Source: DASYTH01 sp035712165
GTDB lineage: Bacteria > Actinomycetota > Actinomycetes > Mycobacteriales > Pseudonocardiaceae
Length of the DNA: 22,544 nt
Assembly: GCF_035712165.1 (NCBI RefSeq)
Contig: NZ_DASTBH010000399.1
Coordinates: 1-22,544 of the forward strand
Reading direction: 5' to 3'
The first letter of the stretch is position 1; each line of letters opens with the position of its first letter. Positions 14,528-22,096 of the stretch are shown in pieces. The notes beneath the pieces were generated by a model that searched no databases, was not told where the DNA came from, and saw only the letters and a list, made by a program, of their open reading frames with translations. A program made the translations under genes and the position numbers.

Positions 14528-15512
14528 AGCCCGCCAGGATCTCCTCAGCCAGCGGATCGGGCAGGCCCGGCGGTGTCGCCGGGCCACCGGCCAGGTCGTT
14601 GACCACCACGAGCATTCGGATCGTGGCCTTGCCGCCCCGCTCGACCGGAACGCCGAGGATGGCCACCTCGCCGGAGGTCGCGTCGCACTCGGGCTTGGCC
14701 GGCGTGACGGTCAGCTTGACGGTGAGGGTCGCGCCCTTCTTGCCGTCCACGGTCGTCTCGGTCGGCGCCGGCGTCTCCAGCTTCGGGCTGCGGTAGTAGG
14801 TGTTGGCGAAGGAGGTGGCGAAGTCGGTGACCGTCTTGTTCAGGTCCAGGTCGGCGCCGGACTTGCTCTGCACCTCGCCGGCGGCGGTGAAGCCGCGGAA
14901 GTAGTTGCTGCCGCCGCAGTCGTACGGCCCGACCAGGGCGCCGCGGATGAAGTTGACGCCCAGACCGCTGTCCTGCGGCCGAGGGTCCGCCTGCCAGCCC
15001 GGAGGCGTGAGGTAGGTGTCGTCGAGGGGCGTCCTGATCTCGGTCCAGCCGGGTTTGGCCGTGGGCTTGCGGCTGCTCGTCGGTAACCTGCGGGACGAGG
15101 GTGGGGCGCTGCGCGGCGCGGGCCGGCTGGACGTGGCGCCGCCGCCCGCCGTCGGGGAGGGCTCGTCGTTGCGGTTGAGCACCACGATCGTCACCACCGC
15201 GCCGACCACGGCCACGATCGCGATCACGCTCAGGATGATCGGCAGCTTGGAGCGCTTCGGCGGCTCCGGGGGAAACCCGTAGCCGGTCTGGTAGGCGGGG
15301 TAGGCCGAGGTCTGCCCCGGGCCGTACTGCCCCTGGTACGGATCGGTGGGGTACTGCCCGGGGGCGCCGCCGTACGGGTCCTGTCCCCACTGCCCGGGTT
15401 GGCCGGGTGCGCCCCCGTACTGGCCCCCCGCGTTCTGGCCCCCGTACGGGTCCTGCTGGGGATTCCAACCGCCGCCGGGGTAGCCGCCCTCGTTGCCCTG
15501 CCATCCAGTCAC
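14514..15512 (-). CDS. Gly/Pro/Gln-rich single-pass membrane protein
   Basis: The product has 332 aa from GTG 15512, chosen because AGGGTG lies six bases upstream (GTG 15521 is three codons earlier). Residues 1-85 are low-complexity, with repeated DPYGG / APGQ / QYGPGQ units, and should stay in the cytoplasm. After a KRSK stop-transfer cluster, residues about 90-112 form one membrane span (LPIILSVIAIVAVVGAVV). A Ser/Thr/Pro linker and an extracytoplasmic domain of about 180 residues follow, with two cysteines (in YDCGGSNYF and KPECDATSG) that could pair. This plan is common among actinobacterial cell-envelope proteins of unknown function. It overlaps the DUF885 gene by 14 bp at the 3' ends. 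Confidence 0.82.
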   Translation of the reverse strand: MTGWQGNEGGYPGGGWNPQQDPYGGQNAGGQYGGAPGQPGQWGQDPYGGAPGQYPTDPYQGQYGPGQTSAYPAYQTGYGFPPEPPKRSKLPIILSVIAIVAVVGAVVTIVVLNRNDEPSPTAGGGATSSRPAPRSAPPSSRRLPTSSRKPTAKPGWTEIRTPLDDTYLTPPGWQADPRPQDSGLGVNFIRGALVGPYDCGGSNYFRGFTAAGEVQSKSGADLDLNKTVTDFATSFANTYYRSPKLETPAPTETTVDGKKGATLTVKLTVTPAKPECDATSGEVAILGVPVERGGKATIRMLVVVNDLAGGPATPPGLPDPLAEEILAGFKLG

Positions 15513-15630
15513 GATGGGCACCCTAGCCCGGCCACTGTCCGTGCGGGCACCGTTCCGGAGATCACGTTCCGTGCCGGGCCGCCCGGTTCCGGCCGGGCGC
15601 GCCGTCGCTCGCGTCGGTTAGGTTGGATCC

Positions 15631-16239
15631 ATGGTCCAAGCGCCGCAGCAGACCCGAAGGCCCGTGCTGCTCACCTGGCAGCGGGAGGAGTGGCCGAGTC
15701 TGGAGTCGGCGCGGTTGCTCTACTCCGGGCAGCGCCTGCGCGCCTCCGGCCGGATCGTCGCCGCGGCCAACGCCACCACCGGGGTGGAGGCGTTCAACGC
15801 CTCGTTCAGCGCGGCGGTCGAGCGGGCCGAGGAGGCCGGCCGGCTGCTGTTCCGCACCACCACCGCGGACGAGGAGCGCCAGGTGTCGGTCAGCCGGACC
15901 GAGGACGGCGTGTGGCTGATCGACCACGGCACCGGCAGCCAGCAGCGCAACGCGTTCGACGGCGCGGTCGATGTGGATGTGGCCGGCGCGGTCACGTTCA
16001 ACGCGCTGCCGATCCGCCGGCTCGGCCTGCACCGTGAAGCCGGTGAGCACGAGCTACCGGTGCTGTGGGTGTCGCTGCCCGACCTGGCCGTGCGGCTGGT
16101 GCGGCAGACCTACCGGACGGTGTCGATCGCCGATGACCATGCGGTGATCAACTACTCGGACGGCGGGTACGCCGCCGACCTCACCGTCGACCGGGACGGC
16201 ATGGTGGTCGACTTCCCGGGCCGGGCGCACCGGATCTAG
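15631..16239 (+). CDS. Putative glycolipid-binding (DUF1089-type) protein
   Basis: The product has 202 aa from ATG 15631. Characteristic family segments are LLTWQREEWPSLESARLLY at the N-terminus, the strand GRLLFRTTTADEERQVSVSR, VDVDVAGAVTFNALPIRRLGL in the middle, WVSLPDLAVRLVRQTY, and the closing GYAADLTVDRDGMVVDFPG. This is the conserved plan of the putative glycolipid-binding family, whose fold resembles lipoprotein carriers; actual lipid binding is largely untested. No signal peptide is present. It ends five bases before the converging stop of the fibronectin type III gene. Confidence 0.8.
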   Translation: MVQAPQQTRRPVLLTWQREEWPSLESARLLYSGQRLRASGRIVAAANATTGVEAFNASFSAAVERAEEAGRLLFRTTTADEERQVSVSRTEDGVWLIDHGTGSQQRNAFDGAVDVDVAGAVTFNALPIRRLGLHREAGEHELPVLWVSLPDLAVRLVRQTYRTVSIADDHAVINYSDGGYAADLTVDRDGMVVDFPGRAHRI

Positions 16240-16244
16240 GTGCG

Positions 16245-18227
16245 CTACCGCACCGTGAACGAGGCGTAGGACACCACCGACGAGGTCGAAGGATCCACGC
16301 CGACCGCCAGCACCTGGATCGTGTGCCCGCCGCCGGCGATGCCCACGGTGTTGAGCGCGATGCGCCACCGGCCGCCGACACCCGGACCGGCCGTGTCGGT
16401 CGGGATCGCGGCCAGCAGCTTGCGGTCCAGGCTGATCTCGATGCCGGCCAGACCGGCCACGGCGCCGGACCGCTGCTGCGCCTCGGCGGCGTCCAGCAGC
16501 ACGTCCAGCACCAGCCGCCCGCGCGCCAGTTCCACCATCGGCGCGACCGGAGTGCCGGCCGCGTCGAGCAGCCTCGCCACGGGTTCGGCGAGCACCGGCG
16601 CGGGCCGGGCCAGCGGCGCGTTGGCCGGCCGGGACGCCGGCGCCGGCGCGGTCGTTCCGGCCAGTTCCAACTCGGCGGTGAGCACCTGGGTGGCCAGGCC
16701 GTCCTCCTCGGTGCTGGACCGCACCACCACCGCGATGACATCGATGTGCTGGTTGAGCACCAGCGCGTCGGCCGGGATGTCGGCCACCATCGGCAACCGC
16801 ACGCCGGGCACCTTCGGCTGACCGGTCACTGCCGGGCGCAGCGGGAGCTGCCGGCCGGCGATGTCCACCCCGAACTGTTCGCCGGGCACCGGACCCCGTT
16901 GCGGGACAAGGGTGACCCGCAACTGTCCACTGCGGACACCGAGGACCGGGCGGCCGGTGGCGGTGGTCTGCGACTGGCGTGCCGGGCCGGCGACGTCCCG
17001 CTCGAAGTCGACCCGGGGAGCGGGAACCAGCGGCGGCGGCGCGGTGGCCGCCCCGGTGAAGCCGATCAGGTCGACCGCGGCGCGCAGCCCCCCGGTGCTG
17101 CCTGCGAACCCGACCAGGGCGGTGGCCTCGGTGAACGACGGCACCACGGCGCCTGCGCCGACCAGCACCCCGTCCCGCAGCACCAGCACGCCGTCGGTGC
17201 GCAGCACCATCTCCCAGCGCACCGACACCCCGGGCTCGGCAGGCGGCGTCGGGTTCACCGGGATCTCCCGGCCGGGCAGCGGGGTGCCGGGCGCCACCGC
17301 CACCCGGACGGTGGTGCCGCCCTCGGCGGCCCGGTGCCCGGTGATCACCGTCCGGATCGTGCCCGGCGGCAGCGAGTCGTCCACCAGGGTCTGCCCGGCC
17401 ATCCCGTCGCCGGGCCGGGGCGGCCGGCCGATCAGGTCCACCGGTCCCGGCACCAGGTCCAGGGTGAGCTGGCCGGTGAGCCCGGGCCGGTCGGTCTGCA
17501 CCACGAACCGGCCGAGCTCCCCGTTCGGGGCACTGGCCGGGTCGAGCAACCGGATCGGGGTGCGCGAGCGCAGCGCGACGGCCTCGTCGCTGTCCCCGCA
17601 CCCGCCGGTGATCATCATCCGCCGGGAGTCCTCGCCGGCGCCGCGGGTCGCCTTGGTGCAGTTGCCGATGCCGACCACCGCCCACCGCTGCGGATCCGGC
17701 ACCACGTGCCCGTCGAACCGGTCGACGAAGGCGAACGGGGTCGGGTCGGCCAGGCCCGGCGTCGGCGTGCCGGTGGTCCGCGCGGGCTCCGAGCGCTGGC
17801 CGAACGAGTCGACCGTGCGCACCTCGAGCTGGTACTGGGCGTCGTTGTCCAACCCGTCGAGCTGGATGACCGGCTCGGCGACGAACCGGGTGTGGTTGGG
17901 CCGCCTGCCCGGCCCCCAGCGCACCTCGTAACCGGCGGCGCCCGCGGGTTCGGGGGCGCCGACCCGGCCCGGCCCCCAACCGATCACGAGGCGGTGCGAT
18001 CCCGGCCGGACGTCCAGCCGGGCCGGCGCGGCCGGCGGGTCTCCCCGCTGGGGCACGATGACCGACTCGTCGGCGAAGGGCCGCACCGAGGTCTGCAGGG
18101 TGGGCAGCGGAGCAGGCAGCTGCTCGGACACCCCGGAGTCGGGGTCGCGCAGCAGCACCACCGCACCGCCGATCAGCACCAGACCCGCGCCGGCGATCGC
18201 GATCCTGTGCAGGCGGCGCCGGTCCAC
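16245..18227 (-). CDS. Membrane-anchored/exported fibronectin type III protein
   Basis: The product has 660 aa and starts at GTG 18227, three bases after the stop of the prephenate dehydrogenase gene, so it is probably translated by coupling. Residues about 9-26 form an N-terminal hydrophobic anchor after a basic MDRRRLHR start. Residues about 63-155 read as a fibronectin type III domain: PPAAPARLDV, RLVIGWGPG, AGYEVRWGPG, IQLDGLDNDAQYQLEVRTVDSFG. The next 250 residues look beta-rich and may be a concanavalin/LamG-like jelly roll (SFTEATALVGFAGSTGGLRAAVDLIGF). The C-terminus adds further beta segments separated by Ala/Pro linkers. I infer an envelope-attached binding protein; no catalytic motif is seen. 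Being downstream of an amino-acid biosynthesis gene is unexpected. Confidence 0.75.
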   Translation of the reverse strand: MDRRRLHRIAIAGAGLVLIGGAVVLLRDPDSGVSEQLPAPLPTLQTSVRPFADESVIVPQRGDPPAAPARLDVRPGSHRLVIGWGPGRVGAPEPAGAAGYEVRWGPGRRPNHTRFVAEPVIQLDGLDNDAQYQLEVRTVDSFGQRSEPARTTGTPTPGLADPTPFAFVDRFDGHVVPDPQRWAVVGIGNCTKATRGAGEDSRRMMITGGCGDSDEAVALRSRTPIRLLDPASAPNGELGRFVVQTDRPGLTGQLTLDLVPGPVDLIGRPPRPGDGMAGQTLVDDSLPPGTIRTVITGHRAAEGGTTVRVAVAPGTPLPGREIPVNPTPPAEPGVSVRWEMVLRTDGVLVLRDGVLVGAGAVVPSFTEATALVGFAGSTGGLRAAVDLIGFTGAATAPPPLVPAPRVDFERDVAGPARQSQTTATGRPVLGVRSGQLRVTLVPQRGPVPGEQFGVDIAGRQLPLRPAVTGQPKVPGVRLPMVADIPADALVLNQHIDVIAVVVRSSTEEDGLATQVLTAELELAGTTAPAPASRPANAPLARPAPVLAEPVARLLDAAGTPVAPMVELARGRLVLDVLLDAAEAQQRSGAVAGLAGIEISLDRKLLAAIPTDTAGPGVGGRWRIALNTVGIAGGGHTIQVLAVGVDPSTSSVVSYASFTVR

Positions 18228-18230
18228 GCC

Positions 18231-19223
18231 TTACGTTAGGGCGCGGGGCGCCGCCTTGGGAAGCTCGACGAGGGCGGCGTCGGCCTCGAAACCGACGACC
18301 CAGCCGCCCTGCCGGCCGACCGCCGCCAGTTCGGCGCGCACGTCGGGTCCGGTGAGGTCGATCTTGGTCGGGGTGCGCTCGCCGCCGCGCACCGCGTCGA
18401 GTGCCGCCCGGCCGGCGTTGCCGCTGGTCACCGTGGCCCGCAGGGACCCGGTCGAGGCCAGCGCGCCGCGCGCGACGCCCAACCGGCCCAGCGCGTCGTC
18501 GACCGCCGCCAGCAGCCGGTCCCGGTTGCCCTCGCACATCGCCAGCACCAGTTCCGCGCGGGAGCCGGCCACCCGGGTGCCGTCGGTGAACGAGCCGGCG
18601 GCCAGGGCCAGCGCCAGCGGACCGCCGTCGGCTCCGGTCCCGGCCAGCACCGCGGCCAGCACGTGCGGCAGGTGCGACACCCGGGCGACCGCCGCGTCGT
18701 GCTCCGCCGCCGAGGCCGGCACCACCCGCGCGGCGCAGTCCAGCGCCAGCCCGGCCACCGCCCGCCAGGTGTCCAGGTCGGTGTCCGGCTCGACCGTGAC
18801 CACCCAGGAAGCCCGCTCGAACAGCAGGGCCGAGCCCGCCGCCCAGCCGGACACCGCCGCGCCGGCCATCGGATGCCCGCCGGCGTACCGGGTCCCCGGC
18901 AGAATCCGCCGAACGTCGGCCAGCACCGGCCCCTTCACGCTGACCACGTCGGTGAGCAGGCAGCCCGGGGCCAGCGCCGCGACCCGGCCGAGCACCGCGG
19001 CCACCGCGGGCAGCGGAACGGCCAGCACCACGAGGGCGTCCTCGCGGGCCGCCCTGGTCAGCGCCGCGTCCACTGTGGACTCGATGGCGAAGCCGTCGGC
19101 CCGGGCCGCCGCGCCGTCCTCGGCGGAGGCGGTCGCGCCCCAGCCGTCCCACCCGGCGGCGCGGGCCGCGCGCAGCACCGAACCGCCGATGAGCCCCAAC
19201 CCGATCACACACACTGCCCGCAC
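18231..19223 (-). CDS. tyrA: Prephenate dehydrogenase
   Basis: The product has 330 aa and starts at GTG 19223 with AAGGA about seven bases upstream. It oxidatively decarboxylates prephenate to 4-hydroxyphenylpyruvate in tyrosine synthesis. The Rossmann NAD(P) motif GLGLIG is at residues 8-13. Later come LVVLAVPLPAV, the substrate-site region TDVVSVKG, and the GGHPMAG motif with the conserved His, then SHLPHVLA in the helical C-terminal dimerisation domain. The frame stays open upstream of GTG 19223, but that part reads as non-coding. It is 23 bp behind the M20 amidohydrolase and 3 bp before the fibronectin type III gene, so the three probably share one transcript. Confidence 0.92.
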   Translation of the reverse strand: MRAVCVIGLGLIGGSVLRAARAAGWDGWGATASAEDGAAARADGFAIESTVDAALTRAAREDALVVLAVPLPAVAAVLGRVAALAPGCLLTDVVSVKGPVLADVRRILPGTRYAGGHPMAGAAVSGWAAGSALLFERASWVVTVEPDTDLDTWRAVAGLALDCAARVVPASAAEHDAAVARVSHLPHVLAAVLAGTGADGGPLALALAAGSFTDGTRVAGSRAELVLAMCEGNRDRLLAAVDDALGRLGVARGALASTGSLRATVTSGNAGRAALDAVRGGERTPTKIDLTGPDVRAELAAVGRQGGWVVGFEADAALVELPKAAPRALT

Positions 19224-19246
19224 CGGGCCATCCTTTCCGTTGCGGG

Positions 19247-20494
19247 CTACCGCAACGCGTCCAGGGCGAAAGCGGCGTAGGTCGCGACGCCGCCGGCGAA
19301 GGCGGACTCGTCGAAATGCACGCGGTTGGAGTGGTTGGGCGCGGCCTGCGCGGGCTCGGAGCCCGGCGGGCAGGCGCCCAGGAAGGCCAGCGCCCCCGGC
19401 ACCTTTTGCAGCACGTAGGAGAAGTCCTCCGAGGCCATCACGGGGTTGGCCAGCGTCGCGCCGTTGCCCGCGCCGAGCACCGAGCCGGCCAGGTCGATCA
19501 CCCGCTGCGCGACACCGTCGTCGTTGACCGTCGGCGGGTAGCCGGCGCGGATCTCCACCGACACCTGGCACCCGTGCGCGGCGCCGATGTGCTCACACAG
19601 CCGGGTGATCTCCTCGTGCATCAGCGCCCGGGTCTGCGCCGTCATCGTGCGCACGGTGCCTTCCAGCTCCGCGCACTCCGGGATGATGTTGGTGGTGGTG
19701 CCTGCGGAGATCCGGGCCACGGTCAGCACCACGGGCTCGAACGCGTTGACCCGTCTGGTCACCATGGTGTGCAGCGCGCCGACCATGGCCGCGGCCGCCG
19801 GCACCGGGTCCAGCGCGTCGTCCGGCAGCGCGCCGTGGCCGCCCCGCCCGGTCACCCGGACCAGGAACGAGTCGGCGGCCGCCATGATCGTCCCGGCCCG
19901 GGTGCACACCAGCCCGGACGGCGCGGTCGAGGTGATGTGCAGCGCGAACGCCCGCTCGACCGGGTCGCCCGCGGCGTCCAGCAGGCCCTCGTCGAGCATG
20001 TGCCGGGCGCCGTGGTGGCCCTCCTCGCCGGGTTGGAACATGAACACGACCTTGCCGGCCAGCGCGTCGCGCCGGGAGTGCAGCAGCCGGGCCGCCGAGA
20101 CCAGCATCGCGGTGTGCGTGTCGTGCCCGCAGGCGTGCATCGAGCCGGGCTCCTCCGAGGCGAACGGCAGCCCGCTGTCCTCCTGCAGCGGCAGCGCGTC
20201 CATGTCACCGCGCAGCAGCACCGCCGGACCCGGCCGGGCGCCGTCCAGCACCGCCACCACCGAGCTGCACGCCGTGCCGGTGCGCACCCGCAGGTCCAGG
20301 CCGGACAGCGCGTGCAGCACCGCGGCCTGGGATCGGGGCAGGTCAAGGCCCTGCTCCGGGTGTTTGTGCAGCAGCCGCCGGAGGGCGACGGTCCGGGGCT
20401 GCAGGGCCCGGGCGGCTTCCAGCAGACCGGTGAAGCGCGGGTCGGAGGTCAGGCCGGCGGGTGGGCTGGACCGATCGGCGACGATGACCTTCAT
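19247..20494 (-). CDS. M20 family amidohydrolase (aminoacylase/carboxypeptidase-like)
   Basis: The product has 415 aa from ATG 20494. The family motifs are in order: RGDMDALP (95-102), MHACGHDTH (119-127, metal ligands C122, H124), FQPGEEGHHGA (153-163, metal/catalytic Glu pair), a dimerisation domain containing GRGGHGALPDDALDP, TTNIIPECAELEGTVR, and near the C-terminus MASEDFSYVLQKVPGALAFLG and PNHSNRVHFDE. These are diagnostic of IAA-amino acid hydrolase/N-acyl-amino acid amidohydrolase-like M20D enzymes. The exact substrate cannot be told. AAAGG lies very close to the ATG, so the ribosome-binding site is poorly spaced. It is first in a leftward set with tyrA and is divergent from the tadA-associated gene. 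Confidence 0.92.
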   Translation of the reverse strand: MKVIVADRSSPPAGLTSDPRFTGLLEAARALQPRTVALRRLLHKHPEQGLDLPRSQAAVLHALSGLDLRVRTGTACSSVVAVLDGARPGPAVLLRGDMDALPLQEDSGLPFASEEPGSMHACGHDTHTAMLVSAARLLHSRRDALAGKVVFMFQPGEEGHHGARHMLDEGLLDAAGDPVERAFALHITSTAPSGLVCTRAGTIMAAADSFLVRVTGRGGHGALPDDALDPVPAAAAMVGALHTMVTRRVNAFEPVVLTVARISAGTTTNIIPECAELEGTVRTMTAQTRALMHEEITRLCEHIGAAHGCQVSVEIRAGYPPTVNDDGVAQRVIDLAGSVLGAGNGATLANPVMASEDFSYVLQKVPGALAFLGACPPGSEPAQAAPNHSNRVHFDESAFAGGVATYAAFALDALR

Positions 20495-20564
20495 ACCTTT
20501 GATACTGACACGCCCGCCCGAGATCGACCGGTGCTTCCTGCGGGACCGCAAGGGGGAATACCGT

Positions 20565-21065
20565 GTGGGCATGGCGGAGCAGGAGCCCGTGCCGGGCTTC
20601 GCGGTTGCGGTTGTCCGTGAGGACGGTAAGTGGCGGTGCACGGCACTGGACACCGGGGCCCTACGTGAGCTGGACGCGGCCATCACCGAACTGCGGAAGA
20701 TCAGGTCGACCGGCGCGGTGTTCGGGCTGCTGGCCGTGGACGACGAGTTCTTCCTGCTGCTGCGCCCGAGCCCGGGCGGGGTGTCGCTGCTGCTGTCGGA
20801 CGCGGCCGCGGCGCTCGACTACGACATCGCGGCCGACGCGCTTGACCTGCTGCGGGTGGATCCGCCGGAGGACCCGGAGGACGGCGACGAGGTGTGGCCG
20901 GAGGGCTCCCTGGACATCCTCGCCGACCTCGGGCTGCCCGCCCCGGAGCTGCAGGTGATCATCGACGAGGTGGACCTGTACCCGGACGAGCAGCTGCAGA
21001 TGGTGGCCCAGCGCTGCGGGTTCGACGACGAGTTCAGCCGCCTGCTCGACACGATCGACCAGTGA
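20565..21065 (+). CDS. tRNA adenosine deaminase-associated protein
   Basis: The product has 166 aa from GTG 20565. AGGGGG at 20551-20556 is eight bases from this GTG and fourteen from the in-frame ATG 20571, which is the alternative start. The sequence begins with GFAVAVVREDGKWRCTAL, has the acidic middle PPEDPEDGDEVWPEG and ends VDLYPDEQLQMVAQRCGFDDEFSRLLD. This agrees with the small actinobacterial family named for its constant place before tadA. Its molecular role is unknown; context suggests support of inosine formation in tRNA. Its stop overlaps the tadA start as GTGA. Confidence 0.9.
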   Translation: MGMAEQEPVPGFAVAVVREDGKWRCTALDTGALRELDAAITELRKIRSTGAVFGLLAVDDEFFLLLRPSPGGVSLLLSDAAAALDYDIAADALDLLRVDPPEDPEDGDEVWPEGSLDILADLGLPAPELQVIIDEVDLYPDEQLQMVAQRCGFDDEFSRLLDTIDQ

Positions 21066-21526
21066 GCCAGGTCGACGAGGATTTGGTCCGCACCGCGATC
21101 GCCGTGGCCCGCCGCGCCCCGGCCACCGGTGACGTCCCGATCGGCGCGGTCGTGCTCGCCCCCGACGGCACCGAGCTGGCCAGCGCCTGCAACGCCCGGG
21201 AGGCGCTCGCCGACCCCACCGCGCACGCCGAGCTGCTCGCCCTGCGCGCCGCCGCCGGGCGCTGGGGCGACGGCTGGCGGCTGACCGGCTGCACCCTGGT
21301 GGTGACGGTCGAGCCGTGCACGATGTGCGCGGGCGCCCTGGTCCTGGCCCGGGTCGCCCGCCTGGTGTTCGGCGCCTGGGAGCCCCGCTCCGGAGCCGTC
21401 GGTTCGCTCTGGGACGTGGTCCGCGACCGCCGCCTCACGCACCGCCCCGAGGTCGTCGGCGGCGTCCTCGCCGCCGAGTGCGCCACCCTCCTCGACGACT
21501 TCTTCGCCCACCACCGCCGTCCGTAG
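21062..21526 (+). CDS. tadA: tRNA-specific adenosine deaminase
   Basis: The product has 154 aa and starts at GTG 21062, overlapping the preceding stop by four bases. It deaminates A34 to inosine in the wobble position of tRNA-Arg(ACG). The zinc/cytidine-deaminase-fold signatures are both present: HAE at residues 55-57 (zinc ligand H55, proton-shuttle E57) and PCTMC at 85-89 (zinc ligands C86 and C89). GDVPIGAVVL at the start and GAVGSLWDVV near the RNA-binding region are typical of TadA. Length is normal, and the gene order with its associated protein and tRNA-Ser is a standard housekeeping context. Confidence 0.95.
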   Translation: MSQVDEDLVRTAIAVARRAPATGDVPIGAVVLAPDGTELASACNAREALADPTAHAELLALRAAAGRWGDGWRLTGCTLVVTVEPCTMCAGALVLARVARLVFGAWEPRSGAVGSLWDVVRDRRLTHRPEVVGGVLAAECATLLDDFFAHHRRP

Positions 21527-21550
21527 CGCGGCTCCGGTAATGTTCCCCCC

Positions 21551-21640
21551 GGTAGCGTGTCCGAGCGGCCGAAGGAGCGCGCCTCGAAAGCGCGTGAGGA
21601 TTCACGTCCTCCGTGGGTTCAAATCCCACCGCTACCGCCA
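21551..21640 (+). tRNA. tRNA-Ser (CGA)
   Basis: A 90-base class II tRNA. Acceptor GGTAGCG (21551-21557) pairs with CGCTACC (21630-21636), followed by discriminator G and an encoded CCA (21638-21640). The anticodon stem CGCGC/GCGCG (21578-21582, 21590-21594) encloses loop CTCGAAA, with anticodon CGA at 21585-21587. A long variable arm and the T-loop GGTTCAAAT confirm serine identity. It reads UCG codons. Confidence 0.97.
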
Positions 21641-21651
21641 TTGGATCGGCT

Positions 21652-21693
21652 CAGCTGCCGGGTGACGCGAATGCGTTGCCCGGCAGCTGTTTT
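21652..21693 (+). terminator. Rho-independent terminator after tRNA-Ser
   Basis: CAGCTGCCGGG (21652-21662) and CCCGGCAGCTG (21679-21689) form a perfect 11-bp stem around a 16-base loop and are followed directly by TTTT. It starts 12 bases after the tRNA and separates it from the type VII-type genes. Confidence 0.9.
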
Positions 21694-21787
21694 GTGGATG
21701 GGAAACCGTGGTTTTCGATCTGTCGGCTTGATCAGCTTGTAGGGTGGCCGCTGCCGTGGTTTGGGGTTGAGCCTCGGGAGGTTTGGG

Positions 21788-22096
21788 GTGGCTCGTGCGG
21801 ACGGCTTTTCGGTGGATCTTGGGGCGTTGGCGGCGGCGCGTGCCGGGGTGGGGGACCTGCTGAGCGGTCTGGACGGGGCGCGGGTGGGGGAGCCGGCCGG
21901 CGAGGTCGGGCATCCGGGCCTCGCCGAGGCGGTGGCGGAGTTCCGGGACCGGTGGGCGGAGGGGATCCGAGAGCTGTCGGCGGCGGTGTCGGCGATCCAC
22001 CGGCAGTTGGGGGAGACGATCGAGGAGTACCGGCGGTCCGACCAGCAGGCGGCTCGGGCGCTGGACCGGCTGCTGGACGGCGGCCATGGTGGCTGA
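21788..22096 (+). CDS. WXG100/ESX-like small helical protein
   Basis: The product has 102 aa from GTG 21788, with GGGAGG seven bases upstream. It is predicted to be two long helices around a Gly/Pro break (residues about 10-30 and 45-98): LAAARAGVGDLLSGL, then LAEAVAEFRDRWAEGIRELSAAVSAIHRQLGETIEEYRRSD. The size, helical hairpin and W-x-x-G turn fit ESAT-6/WXG100-like partners of type VII secretion substrates. The gene overlaps the next one by 11 bases, so the two products are probably made in a fixed ratio and may dimerise for export. Confidence 0.75.
   Translation: MARADGFSVDLGALAAARAGVGDLLSGLDGARVGEPAGEVGHPGLAEAVAEFRDRWAEGIRELSAAVSAIHRQLGETIEEYRRSDQQAARALDRLLDGGHGG

Noticed and set aside
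15301..15450. Short near-repeats of CCGTACGGGTCCTG
   Set aside because: They encode the DPYGG/APGQ low-complexity repeats of the membrane protein and need no separate explanation.
16054..19212. A 1052-codon open frame on the minus strand across the FN3 and tyrA genes
   Set aside because: It is the shifted frame of two well-supported genes; composition is Arg/Gly/Ala-rich without motifs, as expected from high-GC shadow frames.
21551..21640. tRNA-Ser as an occupied integration site
   Set aside because: No integrase and no second copy of the tRNA 3' end is visible in the remaining 900 bp.
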